DNA of 27,647 nucleotides, from positions 1 through 27,647 of the forward strand of contig CANEVK010000002.1 in assembly GCA_947442115.1 (NCBI GenBank), given 5' to 3'. Below the pieces are notes generated by a model. It was not told the DNA's origin. It worked only from the letters and a program-made list of their open reading frames with translations, and did no database searches. The position numbers and the translations under genes were made by a program. This DNA comes from Bacteriovoracaceae bacterium (lineage in GTDB: Bacteria; Bdellovibrionota; Bacteriovoracia; Bacteriovoracales; Bacteriovoracaceae). This document shows, piece after piece, positions 6,417 through 13,190 of the stretch; positions within the stretch are counted from its first letter, which is position 1, and the number at the start of each line of letters is the position of its first letter.

Positions 6417-7553
6417 ATGGATTTTTCATTAAGTGCGGAACAAAGAGAGATCCGCGAACTCGCCCTTAAATTTGCTAAAAACGAAATGATTCCTCATGCT
6501 CAGGAATATGATGAGCATGGAAAATTTCCGACTGAAATTTTTAAGAAAGCTTGGGAACTTGGTCTCATCAATGCCTGTATTCCTGCAGAGTATGGTGGTG
6601 CCGGTTTTAGTGCTATCGATGGGGTCATTATCGGAGAAGCTTTAGCTTACGGTTGCATGGGCATGAACACTTCTTTTATGGCCAATGACCTGGCCCTTCT
6701 TCCTATTGTGATAGGTGGAAGTGATGAGCAGAAAAAACGCTTTCTCACTCCTTTCACTCAAGAATTTAAAATTGCTTCATTTTGTTTAACTGAACCAGGA
6801 AATGGTTCAGATGCAGGTGGGATTAAAACCCAAATTAAAGATGGTGGAGACCACTGGATCGTGAATGGTGAGAAAATGTGGATCACCAATGCCGGATATG
6901 CAGATCTCTTTGTTGTTTATGGAACCATTGATCCCAATTTGAAACATAAAGGTATTTCTGCAGTTGTTGTCGATCCAAAAACTCCAGGCATCGAAATTGG
7001 AAAAAAAGAAGATAAAATGGGTCACCGCTCATCCGATACGCGCGGGATTCGTTTTAATAATGTGAAAGTCCCCAAAGAAAATATGCTCGGTAAACCTGGA
7101 GATGGCTGGAATATTGCCATGAGCACACTTGATCACTCAAGACCACTCGTCGCTTCTTCTGCCCTCGGTGGAGCTCAGAGAGCGATGGATCTTTCTGTTC
7201 ACTATGCCAAAGAAAGAAATCAATTCGGTGTTCCTCTGGCCAAACATCAAGCGATTCAGTTTATGATCGCTGAAATGGGGATGAAAATTGAGGCAGCGAG
7301 ACTTCTCGTTTACAAATCCGCATGGCTTTGTGATCAAGGAATTCGAAATACGGAAATAGCCTCCTATGCGAAAGCTTTTGCTTCTGATTCTTGCATGCAG
7401 ATTACGACGGATGCCGTACAAATTTATGGTGGCTATGGTTATTCTAAAGAATATCCAGTGGAAAAACTCATGCGAGATGCTAAATTAATCCAAATCTATG
7501 AAGGGACTTCTCAAATCCAGCGTTTGGTGATGGCCCGAGAAATATTGAAATAA
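6417..7553 (+). CDS. Acyl-CoA dehydrogenase (short/medium-chain type)
   Basis: 378 residues, the standard length of soluble FAD-dependent acyl-CoA dehydrogenases, with the three domains in order: N-terminal helices (from MDFSLSAEQREIREL), the middle beta domain with FCLTEPGNGSDAGG and WITNAG (flavin and substrate contacts), and the C-terminal helical domain with RNQFGVPLAKHQAIQFMIA. The catalytic base is Glu362 in IYEGTSQIQR, the position used by short- and medium-chain enzymes. It oxidises acyl-CoA to trans-2-enoyl-CoA and passes electrons to ETF. AAGGA lies 8 bases before the start. etfB and etfA follow directly, so the module is complete up to the quinone oxidoreductase, which is not in the window. 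Chain length cannot be decided; a Bcd-type butyryl-CoA enzyme is likely. Confidence 0.93.
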   Translation: MDFSLSAEQREIRELALKFAKNEMIPHAQEYDEHGKFPTEIFKKAWELGLINACIPAEYGGAGFSAIDGVIIGEALAYGCMGMNTSFMANDLALLPIVIGGSDEQKKRFLTPFTQEFKIASFCLTEPGNGSDAGGIKTQIKDGGDHWIVNGEKMWITNAGYADLFVVYGTIDPNLKHKGISAVVVDPKTPGIEIGKKEDKMGHRSSDTRGIRFNNVKVPKENMLGKPGDGWNIAMSTLDHSRPLVASSALGGAQRAMDLSVHYAKERNQFGVPLAKHQAIQFMIAEMGMKIEAARLLVYKSAWLCDQGIRNTEIASYAKAFASDSCMQITTDAVQIYGGYGYSKEYPVEKLMRDAKLIQIYEGTSQIQRLVMAREILK

Positions 7554-7577
7554 TTTTTTTGTTTTAAAGGAGACTCT

Positions 7578-8366
7578 ATGAATATTTTTGTGTGTGTTAA
7601 GCAGGTTCCCGACACAGAAACTAAAATCACTCCAACTGGTGATGGCAGTTTTATTGAAACAGCTTCAATCAAATGGATTATGAATCCTTATGATGAATTT
7701 GCTGTTGAGCAGGCCCTACTCATTAAGCAGGCCAATCCAGCTGCCAATGTGACAGTAGTAAGAGTGGGATCTAAAAAAGATACTGAAGCTCTTATCCCGG
7801 CCCTTGCTATGGGCGCTGATGAAGCTGCTCTAGTAGAAGCGGGCGACAATTTAGATTCTTATTCCATTGCTAAAGCTCTTAAAGGGGCCATTGAGAAAAC
7901 GGGAAAAAAGCCAGATATCATTCTCGCCGGAAAACAGGCGATCGATGATGACTGTCTTCAAGTTCCTCAGATTCTAGCTGAAATGCTGGGACTACCTTCA
8001 GTTTCAGTCATTGTTGGATTTGAAATGAATGGTGCTGCTGTAAAAGTGAAACGCGAAGTTGAGGGTGGAGCTTTAGAAGTTTATGAAGTGAGCACTCCAG
8101 TAGTCCTCGCTTGTAATAAAGGACTCAATACTCCTCGCTATCCTTCTCTACCAGGTCTTATGAAAGCGAAGAAAAAACCAATGGCGACATATTCACTCTC
8201 TGATGTGGGTGTATCTGAAGCCGATCGTCGCGTGAAGTATTCTGGTTTTCGTCTTCCTCCGGAGAAACCAGCCGGGAAAAAGTTTGATGCTACTGATGCA
8301 GCCAAACAAAAAGATGTTGTCGGTCAAGTAGTAGGTCTGCTTAGAACAGAAGCAAAAGTTATTTAA
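7578..8366 (+). CDS. etfB: Electron transfer flavoprotein beta subunit
   Basis: 262 residues with the EtfB opening MNIFVCVKQVPDTETKI. The signature region (GKKPDIILAGKQAIDDDCLQ) and the C-terminal TPRYPSLPGLMKAKKKP segment, which docks dehydrogenases, are present. EtfB carries AMP in ordinary ETF and partners EtfA to shuttle electrons from acyl-CoA dehydrogenase to ETF-quinone oxidoreductase. A good RBS (AAAGGAG, 7 bases upstream) precedes the ATG. It sits 24 bases after the dehydrogenase and 21 before etfA. The sequence looks like the ordinary, non-bifurcating group, but telling bifurcating from ordinary ETF needs an alignment. Confidence 0.95.
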   Translation: MNIFVCVKQVPDTETKITPTGDGSFIETASIKWIMNPYDEFAVEQALLIKQANPAANVTVVRVGSKKDTEALIPALAMGADEAALVEAGDNLDSYSIAKALKGAIEKTGKKPDIILAGKQAIDDDCLQVPQILAEMLGLPSVSVIVGFEMNGAAVKVKREVEGGALEVYEVSTPVVLACNKGLNTPRYPSLPGLMKAKKKPMATYSLSDVGVSEADRRVKYSGFRLPPEKPAGKKFDATDAAKQKDVVGQVVGLLRTEAKVI

Positions 8367-8387
8367 TTTTTTTGAAAGGATCAATAT

Positions 8388-9350
8388 ATGGCAAACGTAT
8401 TAGTATTTACTGAACTTCATGATGGTCATGTTAAGCCAGTAACTTTAGAAATTCTTGGTAAACTTGCAGGTCAAACTGCTGATGTTGCCGTGATCGGTGA
8501 TATTGCTGCTGATCAAGTCGCCACTCTTGCAAAGTGTGGTGCTCAAAACGTTCATAAACTTAAAGGTGCAAATCTCGATAAGTACTCTCCTGAAGGCTAC
8601 GCCAATGCCATCGCTGATTTTATTAAATCAAAAAGCTACGACTATGTTTTTGCAGGGGCCACTTCAATGGGGAAAGACCTTCTTCCAAGACTGGCCACAA
8701 AGTTCAATGCAGGACTTGCTTCTGATGTTGTGAATTTCACAATGGATGGAGGTGCATTCGCTGGGACACGTCCCCTTTTTGCTGGAAAATGTCTCGCTAA
8801 AGTTGAACTCACTGGGCCTAAGCCTCACTTTGTTTCTATCCGTCCTAATGCTCTAGGAATGACTGAAGGATTAACGGCAGGAGCAGGAAATGCAGCTGAC
8901 GTTAATACAAATGCTGGAGAAATCAGAGCAGTCATCAAAGAAATCGTTAAAGCAGCTTCTGCTAAAGTTGATTTAACGGAAGCTAATATCATCGTGACTG
9001 GTGGACGTGCGATGAAAAATGCTGAGAACTTTAAAATTCTTAATGATATGGCCGATGTAATTGGTGCAACAGTGGGCGCAAGCCGAGCCGCCGTTGATTC
9101 TGGTTTTGCTCCCCATGCTATGCAAGTAGGACAAACTGGTAAAACAGTCGCCCCATCACTTTATATTGCTTGTGGAGTTTCTGGAGCCATTCAACACTTG
9201 GCCGGAATGAGAACCTCAAAAGTTATTGTGGCGATCAATACTGATCCTGATGCTCCTATTTTTACAAAAGCAGATTACGGAATAGTGGGAGATCTTTTTA
9301 CGATCGTTCCAATTCTGACTGAAGAATTTAAAAAGCTTCTTGGAAAATAA
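8388..9350 (+). CDS. etfA: Electron transfer flavoprotein alpha subunit
   Basis: 320 residues. The N-terminal domain opens MANVLVFTELHDGHVKPVT. The C-terminal FAD-binding domain shows IIVTGGRAMKN, GATVGASRAAVDSGF, QVGQTGKTVAPSLYIACG(V)SGAIQH and INTDPDAPIFTKADYGIVGD, the near-invariant EtfA signature. It forms the heterodimer with EtfB and holds the electron-carrying FAD. GAAAGGA lies upstream of the ATG. It is the last gene of the run; a strong bidirectional terminator follows its stop. Confidence 0.96.
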   Translation: MANVLVFTELHDGHVKPVTLEILGKLAGQTADVAVIGDIAADQVATLAKCGAQNVHKLKGANLDKYSPEGYANAIADFIKSKSYDYVFAGATSMGKDLLPRLATKFNAGLASDVVNFTMDGGAFAGTRPLFAGKCLAKVELTGPKPHFVSIRPNALGMTEGLTAGAGNAADVNTNAGEIRAVIKEIVKAASAKVDLTEANIIVTGGRAMKNAENFKILNDMADVIGATVGASRAAVDSGFAPHAMQVGQTGKTVAPSLYIACGVSGAIQHLAGMRTSKVIVAINTDPDAPIFTKADYGIVGDLFTIVPILTEEFKKLLGK

Positions 9351-9352
9351 AG

Positions 9353-9382
9353 AAAAAAGCCGGCCTAGCGCCGGCTTTTTTT
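9353..9382. terminator. Bidirectional intrinsic terminator between etfA and the Gln-rich gene
   Basis: GCCGGC (9359-9364), loop CTAGC, GCCGGC (9370-9375), flanked by A6 on the left and T7 on the right, so it serves both convergent genes. The T-tract reaches the stop codon of the minus-strand gene at 9381-9383. Confidence 0.9.
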
Positions 9383-10286
9383 ATGTCTGTTGATCTGGTA
9401 AAACTTGTCCTTCTATTTCTGCTCCATTTTGATTCTGAAGACTTTGTTCTTGTGCTAAAACTTCTTGCTGTTGCAGTTGTTGATCATAAGTGAGCTCTTG
9501 TTCTTGTGGTCCCATCATCGCCACTTCCCCGTCTTGTGAATTTTCTATTGGTGCAGCTTCCTGAGCAAGCTGTTGACCAGCATCAGAGTCGGTATTTTCT
9601 GCTAACTCTCTTTGGGCCTCTTCATTTTGTTGAACCTGCTCAACAGAAGCTTCACCCGTAAAGGTCAATCGAGTCCCTTCCAGAGGTCCATTCGTAAGGG
9701 TAATCACATAAGCATTTTGTGACTCTTGATACATCATGCCGCTATAAAGTTCTCCCCCTAAATCATACTCAAAAACATTACCCGTCATTTCTGAAAATGA
9801 AACGGAAACGCCCTGTCCACCAGGAAGAGAAACACTTAAGCTCTCGATGACACCATTATTAGTATTTAAACTTCCACTAAACTGGTCTTCTTTTAAACCT
9901 TGCTGCCATTTTTTAGGGTTCATGACTTGAGTCAGATTGAGATTTAAATCATCCTGAACAGCAGCATCTGATTTCATCTGTTCAGATGATCCCTGATCAG
10001 ATGATTCAGTTCTTTGGGCCACTTGAGGGGCCGCAAAGTCATTTTTATATTGACGAAAAACCGCAGCTTGCTGGACTGAAACTTTTTGCCAATTTAAAGA
10101 TGCAGCAACTTCTCGTTTTGAGACAACCACACCATAGAGCTCATCAATTCTTTTAGCGAACTGAATTTCAGTCGAACTCATTTTGGAATCTGAATTAATA
10201 ACCACAGCGTTGTAGGTTCCGATAAGAGCAAAGCAACCCACAGCTAAAGTGGTGAATAACTTTTTAGTGGATGGACCAGACTTCAT
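9381..10286 (-). CDS. Membrane-anchored or secreted Gln-rich protein, unknown function
   Basis: 301 residues. The N-terminus has basic residues then a hydrophobic stretch (about 10-31, LFTTLAVGCFALIGTYNAVVI) without a clear cleavage site, so a single-pass anchor or uncleaved signal is likely. Residues about 35-75 are helical and polar. A compact central region about 125-205 (SLNTNNGVIESLSVSLPGGQG, then GNVFEYDLGGELYSGM, YVITLTNGPLEGTRLTFTG) has alternating strands and looks folded. The tail, about 206-301, is very rich in Gln and Glu, with QQ and QQQ runs, and looks disordered. I do not recognise the family. AGAGG lies about 6 bases before the ATG. It is a single gene with its own terminator, on the far side of a 178-base gap from the next gene. 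Confidence 0.75.
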   Translation of the reverse strand: MKSGPSTKKLFTTLAVGCFALIGTYNAVVINSDSKMSSTEIQFAKRIDELYGVVVSKREVAASLNWQKVSVQQAAVFRQYKNDFAAPQVAQRTESSDQGSSEQMKSDAAVQDDLNLNLTQVMNPKKWQQGLKEDQFSGSLNTNNGVIESLSVSLPGGQGVSVSFSEMTGNVFEYDLGGELYSGMMYQESQNAYVITLTNGPLEGTRLTFTGEASVEQVQQNEEAQRELAENTDSDAGQQLAQEAAPIENSQDGEVAMMGPQEQELTYDQQLQQQEVLAQEQSLQNQNGAEIEGQVLPDQQT

Positions 10287-10412
10287 AGGATACCTCTTTT
10301 ACGGTTTCCCTATAGTTAGCAAGGTAAATGCCAAATAAATGGTCACTAAATTATCGGATTCATGTGGTATTGGAAAAAATGCTGACAAGAAAATATTAGA
10401 TTGTTGAAATTT

Positions 10413-10431
10413 TAGACACTCTTAGTGTCTA
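10413..10431. repeat. Inverted repeat (7-bp stem) beside a terminator
   Basis: TAGACAC, loop TCTTA, GTGTCTA: a perfect 7-bp stem adjoining the A8 tract that is the T-tract of the next terminator on the minus strand. It may be a second, backup hairpin. The rest of the gap 10287-10464 shows no gene and no clear promoter pair that I can support. Confidence 0.5.
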
Positions 10432-10457
10432 AAAAAAAGGCTCCCAAAGGGAGCCTT
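10431..10457 (-). terminator. Intrinsic terminator of the small RHH-like gene
   Basis: Perfect 9-bp stem AAGGCTCCC (10437-10445), loop of three, GGGAGCCTT (10449-10457), followed on the minus strand by a run of eight T. It lies just after the stop of the small gene at 10465. Confidence 0.9.
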
Positions 10458-10464
10458 AAAAGAC

Positions 10465-10656
10465 TTATTCTGTAACAGGAACTTGCTTAAGGTAGTCAGC
10501 ATGGGATGAGCGAAATCTCTTCAGGGCTATCACCACGAGATCATCCAATGACATGTTTGTATTTTTAACCATTTTCTCAAAGTCTTCAGCGACATCTTTC
10601 TCAATTTTAACTTTGAGTTCTTTGAGCTCACCTTGGTTTTGTTTTTGCGATTTCAT
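10465..10656 (-). CDS. Small ribbon-helix-helix-like protein
   Basis: 63 residues from the ATG at 10656, preceded by GAGG at 5 bases; the GTG two codons earlier overlaps that RBS. After a polar head (MKSQKQNQGE) the protein reads KELKVKIEKDVAEDFEKMV, then NTNMSLDDLVVIALKRF. This is a basic beta-strand, helix, turn, helix order with the spacing of CopG/Arc-type ribbon-helix-helix DNA-binding proteins. If correct it would dimerise and bind an operator, perhaps its own. No toxin gene is adjacent: upstream is the PATAN-like gene and downstream a terminator. The strand carries fewer Arg/Thr than usual, so a non-DNA-binding dimer is possible. Confidence 0.6.
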   Translation of the reverse strand: MKSQKQNQGELKELKVKIEKDVAEDFEKMVKNTNMSLDDLVVIALKRFRSSHADYLKQVPVTE

Positions 10657-10695
10657 AGGCACCTCTGAATTTTTTTGAGCTATTTTACCTTTTTT

Positions 10696-11265
10696 TTAAG
10701 GACTGTCATCGCCATTGTTTTTTGGGGCCAAAATCTTTAAAGCCTTTTTTTTCCGCAAACTTACTAGCGCCCAAGTCACTTCATGGTCCAATAAATCACA
10801 ATGCTGATAGATGTCAAAAGGCTTGCTCCACTCCGTAATGGTCTCTAAAACCTCAAACTCTTGCGGTGTGACTTCAGATTTTTCCTTGAGAAAACTCCCC
10901 TCGATGAGAATCTTTACATTCTCTGGCGGCCTGTATTTTGAGGCCTCTTTGTACTGATGGATAACATCGGACATTTTGTTTTTAATGACCGAGTAGGGGT
11001 AATGAATTTGGCGCTGATTTTCTTCAACCACCTCGGGTTCAACTACATAATAGAAAGATTGGAGTGAGTACTCCTGAATGATGAGTTGATAAAAAGCTTT
11101 TAAGCTTTTATGAGTATTAAAAATAACTTGAAAAATTTCGCCATTTTTAAACAAAATGTGGCCAAGATACTGTCTATTAAAAGAGGCAAGAATATTAATC
11201 TTGCCGGTAAATTGAACCGCCAGCTGTTCCTCAATAATGCCTAGAATTTTTAGTTCGGCTTCCAT
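10696..11265 (-). CDS. DUF4388/PATAN-like protein with possible C-terminal winged helix
   Basis: 189 residues. The N-terminal half reads QFTGKINILASFNRQYLGHILFKNGEIFQVIFNTHKSLKAFYQLI; the order FTGxI, glycine, I-x-F-x-x-G-x-I, then A-F-x-x-L-I resembles the DUF4388 (PATAN) domain found in regulators of gliding bacteria and deltaproteobacterial relatives. Residues about 130-185 (VTPQEFEVLETI... HEVTWALVSLRKKKALKIL) look like a winged-helix fold of the kind often paired with it. The ATG shares one base with the mrp stop (TAATG), so it is translationally coupled to mrp. The role is unknown; a scaffold or regulatory function is inference. No signal peptide: cytoplasmic. Confidence 0.6.
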   Translation of the reverse strand: MEAELKILGIIEEQLAVQFTGKINILASFNRQYLGHILFKNGEIFQVIFNTHKSLKAFYQLIIQEYSLQSFYYVVEPEVVEENQRQIHYPYSVIKNKMSDVIHQYKEASKYRPPENVKILIEGSFLKEKSEVTPQEFEVLETITEWSKPFDIYQHCDLLDHEVTWALVSLRKKKALKILAPKNNGDDSP

Positions 11266-12440
11266 TATTTATTGAATCCTAAAATTTTAGAGAAAAGACC
11301 TGATTTGGCCTTATCAGGGGTTGGGTTAAAAAAATGATCAACCTTTTGACCGATATCAATGAATGAGTTCCATACAGCACGTCCTTCAAGATTTTTCTGA
11401 GTCATATAAGGGACGCCTTGGTCAGACCCAGTTCTCAACTCAATTTCTAGTGGTATTTTCCCGAGGAAAGGAATCTCAAGTTGCTCAACGGCTTTCTGAA
11501 CACCATCATGACCAAAGATAAAATGCTCTTGACCACAGCCGCCGCAAATAAAAGAACTCATATTCTCAACCATACCAATGAGGGGAAGATTAAGTTTTTT
11601 AAACATTTCTGCACCCTTCTTCGCATCCAACAAAGCAATATCTTGAGGAGTAGAGATAATAATCGCCCCATCAACTTGTGCATTTTGAATCATAGAAAGT
11701 TGAATATCTCCAGTTCCAGGAGGTAAATCAATTAAAAGATAATCAAGTCCGTTCCAGTCCACATCAAAAAGAAATTGATTAAGAACACCACCCAGCATAG
11801 GGCCACGCCAAATGACAGGATCTTGCTCATTGATGAAAAAACCAAAACTCATGAATTTAATTCCATGGGCCTCAACTGGTATAATTTTTTTATCAGAATT
11901 TGAGCGAGGTTTTTCATTTCGCTTTCCAAAAATCATGGGCAAAGAAGGCCCATAAATATCGGCATCAATAACTCCCACTTTCTTGCCCATTTGGGCCAAA
12001 GTCAGGGCAAGGTTGGAAGTGAAGGTTGACTTTCCAACTCCCCCCTTACCTGAACCAATAGCGATAATCTTTCCAACCCCAGGAACTGGCTTTTTCTTAT
12101 CGATTGTCCCATGACCAACTTTTAGTTGAGCAGGAGCAGACGGTTCCGGGTTTGGCGTTGGAGAAGGAGTTGCTTTATCCAAGGCCTTAAAAACGTCTTG
12201 AGACTGGCTCGATACTGTTTTAACCAGGATATTCTCCACTCCAATAAGATCACTCAGAGTTTTAATTATTTCTTGCTCAACCACACGTTTTTCGGCCGGA
12301 GAGATTCCATCTCGATTGTACTCAAGAACAAGTTTGTCTTGATTCACAGAAATATGTTGCCAACGTTGCTCAACTTCAAAGGTCTTTCCATTAACTGGAT
12401 TTATTATTTGCCCCAATCTTTTCTTAACTTCTTCGATCAT
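11265..12440 (-). CDS. mrp: Mrp/ApbC-family iron-sulfur cluster carrier ATPase
   Basis: 391 residues. An N-terminal MIP18-type (DUF59) domain covers about 1-78, a Pro-rich linker 91-104, then the P-loop domain. The deviant Walker A GKGGVGKS is at 131-138, the switch I region at DADIYGPSLP (159-168), and Walker B-like LLIDLPPGTGD at 235-245. The paired cysteines CGGC (299-302) are the cluster-binding pair of the Mrp/NBP35 dimer. The protein carries [4Fe-4S] clusters to apoproteins in the cytoplasm. GGAG lies about 9 bases before the ATG. The C-terminal tail (about 360-391, FFNPTPDKAKSGLF...) extends slightly past the usual end. The downstream PATAN-like gene overlaps by one base. Confidence 0.94.
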   Translation of the reverse strand: MIEEVKKRLGQIINPVNGKTFEVEQRWQHISVNQDKLVLEYNRDGISPAEKRVVEQEIIKTLSDLIGVENILVKTVSSQSQDVFKALDKATPSPTPNPEPSAPAQLKVGHGTIDKKKPVPGVGKIIAIGSGKGGVGKSTFTSNLALTLAQMGKKVGVIDADIYGPSLPMIFGKRNEKPRSNSDKKIIPVEAHGIKFMSFGFFINEQDPVIWRGPMLGGVLNQFLFDVDWNGLDYLLIDLPPGTGDIQLSMIQNAQVDGAIIISTPQDIALLDAKKGAEMFKKLNLPLIGMVENMSSFICGGCGQEHFIFGHDGVQKAVEQLEIPFLGKIPLEIELRTGSDQGVPYMTQKNLEGRAVWNSFIDIGQKVDHFFNPTPDKAKSGLFSKILGFNK

Positions 12441-12525
12441 AACTTTTATCTCCGTAAAACTGACATTCTTAGTAAGTCTTTATGCCTAACATTTCTGACT
12501 AGCTGAAATCGCAATAACATTTTAT

Positions 12526-12540
12526 GATTGTTAAACAATC
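12526..12540. repeat. 15-bp inverted repeat at the start of the HAMP gene
   Basis: GATTGTT-A-AACAATC: two perfect 7-base arms around one base, ending directly before the TTG at 12541. A possible -10 box TATGAT (12523-12528) overlaps its left arm. It lies in the 100-base divergent gap between mrp and the HAMP gene, where a small repressor could act. The rest of the gap shows no clear feature. Confidence 0.4.
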
Positions 12541-13116
12541 TTGAATAGGAATAAAGCTTTGGCTTTTTATAAACGCGCTGTCTACATCATTAATCCTGCT
12601 TTCCAAATAACATTCAGCCTGATTGTTTGTTCATTTATCATTATTTCTTCTATCATTTACCCCGTTATCCTCATAGATTTTTTAAACGAAATTGCCGTCC
12701 GCTACCCAGAAATAGCTGAGAGTATGAAGTTTGCCCAAAAAGATCTCATGTTCTATCTTGGTGGGATCCAGCTTTTCATCGCCATCTTAGTTTTCATTAT
12801 GTTTATCTTCTTCACTCACCGGATTGCTGGACCAATGCATAAACTCAAAATGCATCTTTCAAAAATCAGACAGGGAGAACCCATAACTCCTCTCTCTTTT
12901 AGAAGTGGAGATCATTTCCATGATGTAGCTGAAGAAGTCACACTCTTTCTTGAAACTATTACTTATAATCAAGAAAATGATTATATGTACTTAGAAGAAG
13001 TATCAAGCTATATTGAAAACCTTGCCCCCGTTGTTCCTGATGATAAAAAACCAGTATTGAAAGAGATATCTCGTCGGTTACTAGAAATTAAATCGCGTTA
13101 TAAAAATAATCTTTAA
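12541..13116 (+). CDS. Two-pass membrane protein with HAMP-like segment
   Basis: Up to 191 residues from TTG 12541. A second TTG at 12559 has AGGA 8 bases upstream and gives MAFYKRAVYIINPAFQ, so the shorter form may be the real one. The YIINPAFQ opening is common in HAMP-containing membrane proteins of this type. TM1 spans about 22-45, followed by a short periplasmic loop (residues about 48-68, EIAVRYPEIAESMKFAQ), and TM2 spans about 72-95. Directly after TM2 comes HRIAGPMHKLKMHLSKIRQGEPITPLSFRSGDHFHDVAEEVTLF, which has the Pro, the xxIxxG spacing and the DEhxxL-like second helix of a HAMP domain. No kinase, cyclase or methyl-accepting module follows, so it is a stand-alone HAMP protein. It precedes the transglycosylase gene by 74 bases, which hold a separate promoter. 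Confidence 0.75.
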   Translation: MNRNKALAFYKRAVYIINPAFQITFSLIVCSFIIISSIIYPVILIDFLNEIAVRYPEIAESMKFAQKDLMFYLGGIQLFIAILVFIMFIFFTHRIAGPMHKLKMHLSKIRQGEPITPLSFRSGDHFHDVAEEVTLFLETITYNQENDYMYLEEVSSYIENLAPVVPDDKKPVLKEISRRLLEIKSRYKNNL

Positions 13117-13139
13117 TTTTTAAAAATCATTCCAAATCT

Positions 13140-13168
13140 TTGTTATACTTTACTCTAATTTCTATACA
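13140..13168 (+). promoter_or_regulatory. Sigma-70-like promoter for the lytic transglycosylase unit
   Basis: TTGTTA (13140-13145), a 17-base spacer, then TATACA (13163-13168). The predicted start is near 13175, leaving a leader of about 16 bases that contains AAGAGAG just before the ATG at 13191. Confidence 0.55.
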
Positions 13169-13190
13169 GGAAATTTAAAGTTAAGAGAGC

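Noticed and set aside
6417..9350. Electron-bifurcating Bcd-EtfAB complex
   Set aside because: The gene order (dehydrogenase, etfB, etfA) would fit, but no sequence feature I can read by eye marks bifurcating ETF, and there are no crotonase or thiolase genes beside it.
10465..11265. Toxin-antitoxin pair (RHH-like protein with its upstream neighbour)
   Set aside because: The upstream gene looks like a PATAN-type protein coupled to mrp and has no toxin motif; the order and spacing do not suit a toxin-antitoxin operon.
12541..13116. Chemoreceptor annotation for the HAMP protein
   Set aside because: The protein ends about 90 residues after TM2 and has no methyl-accepting signalling domain.
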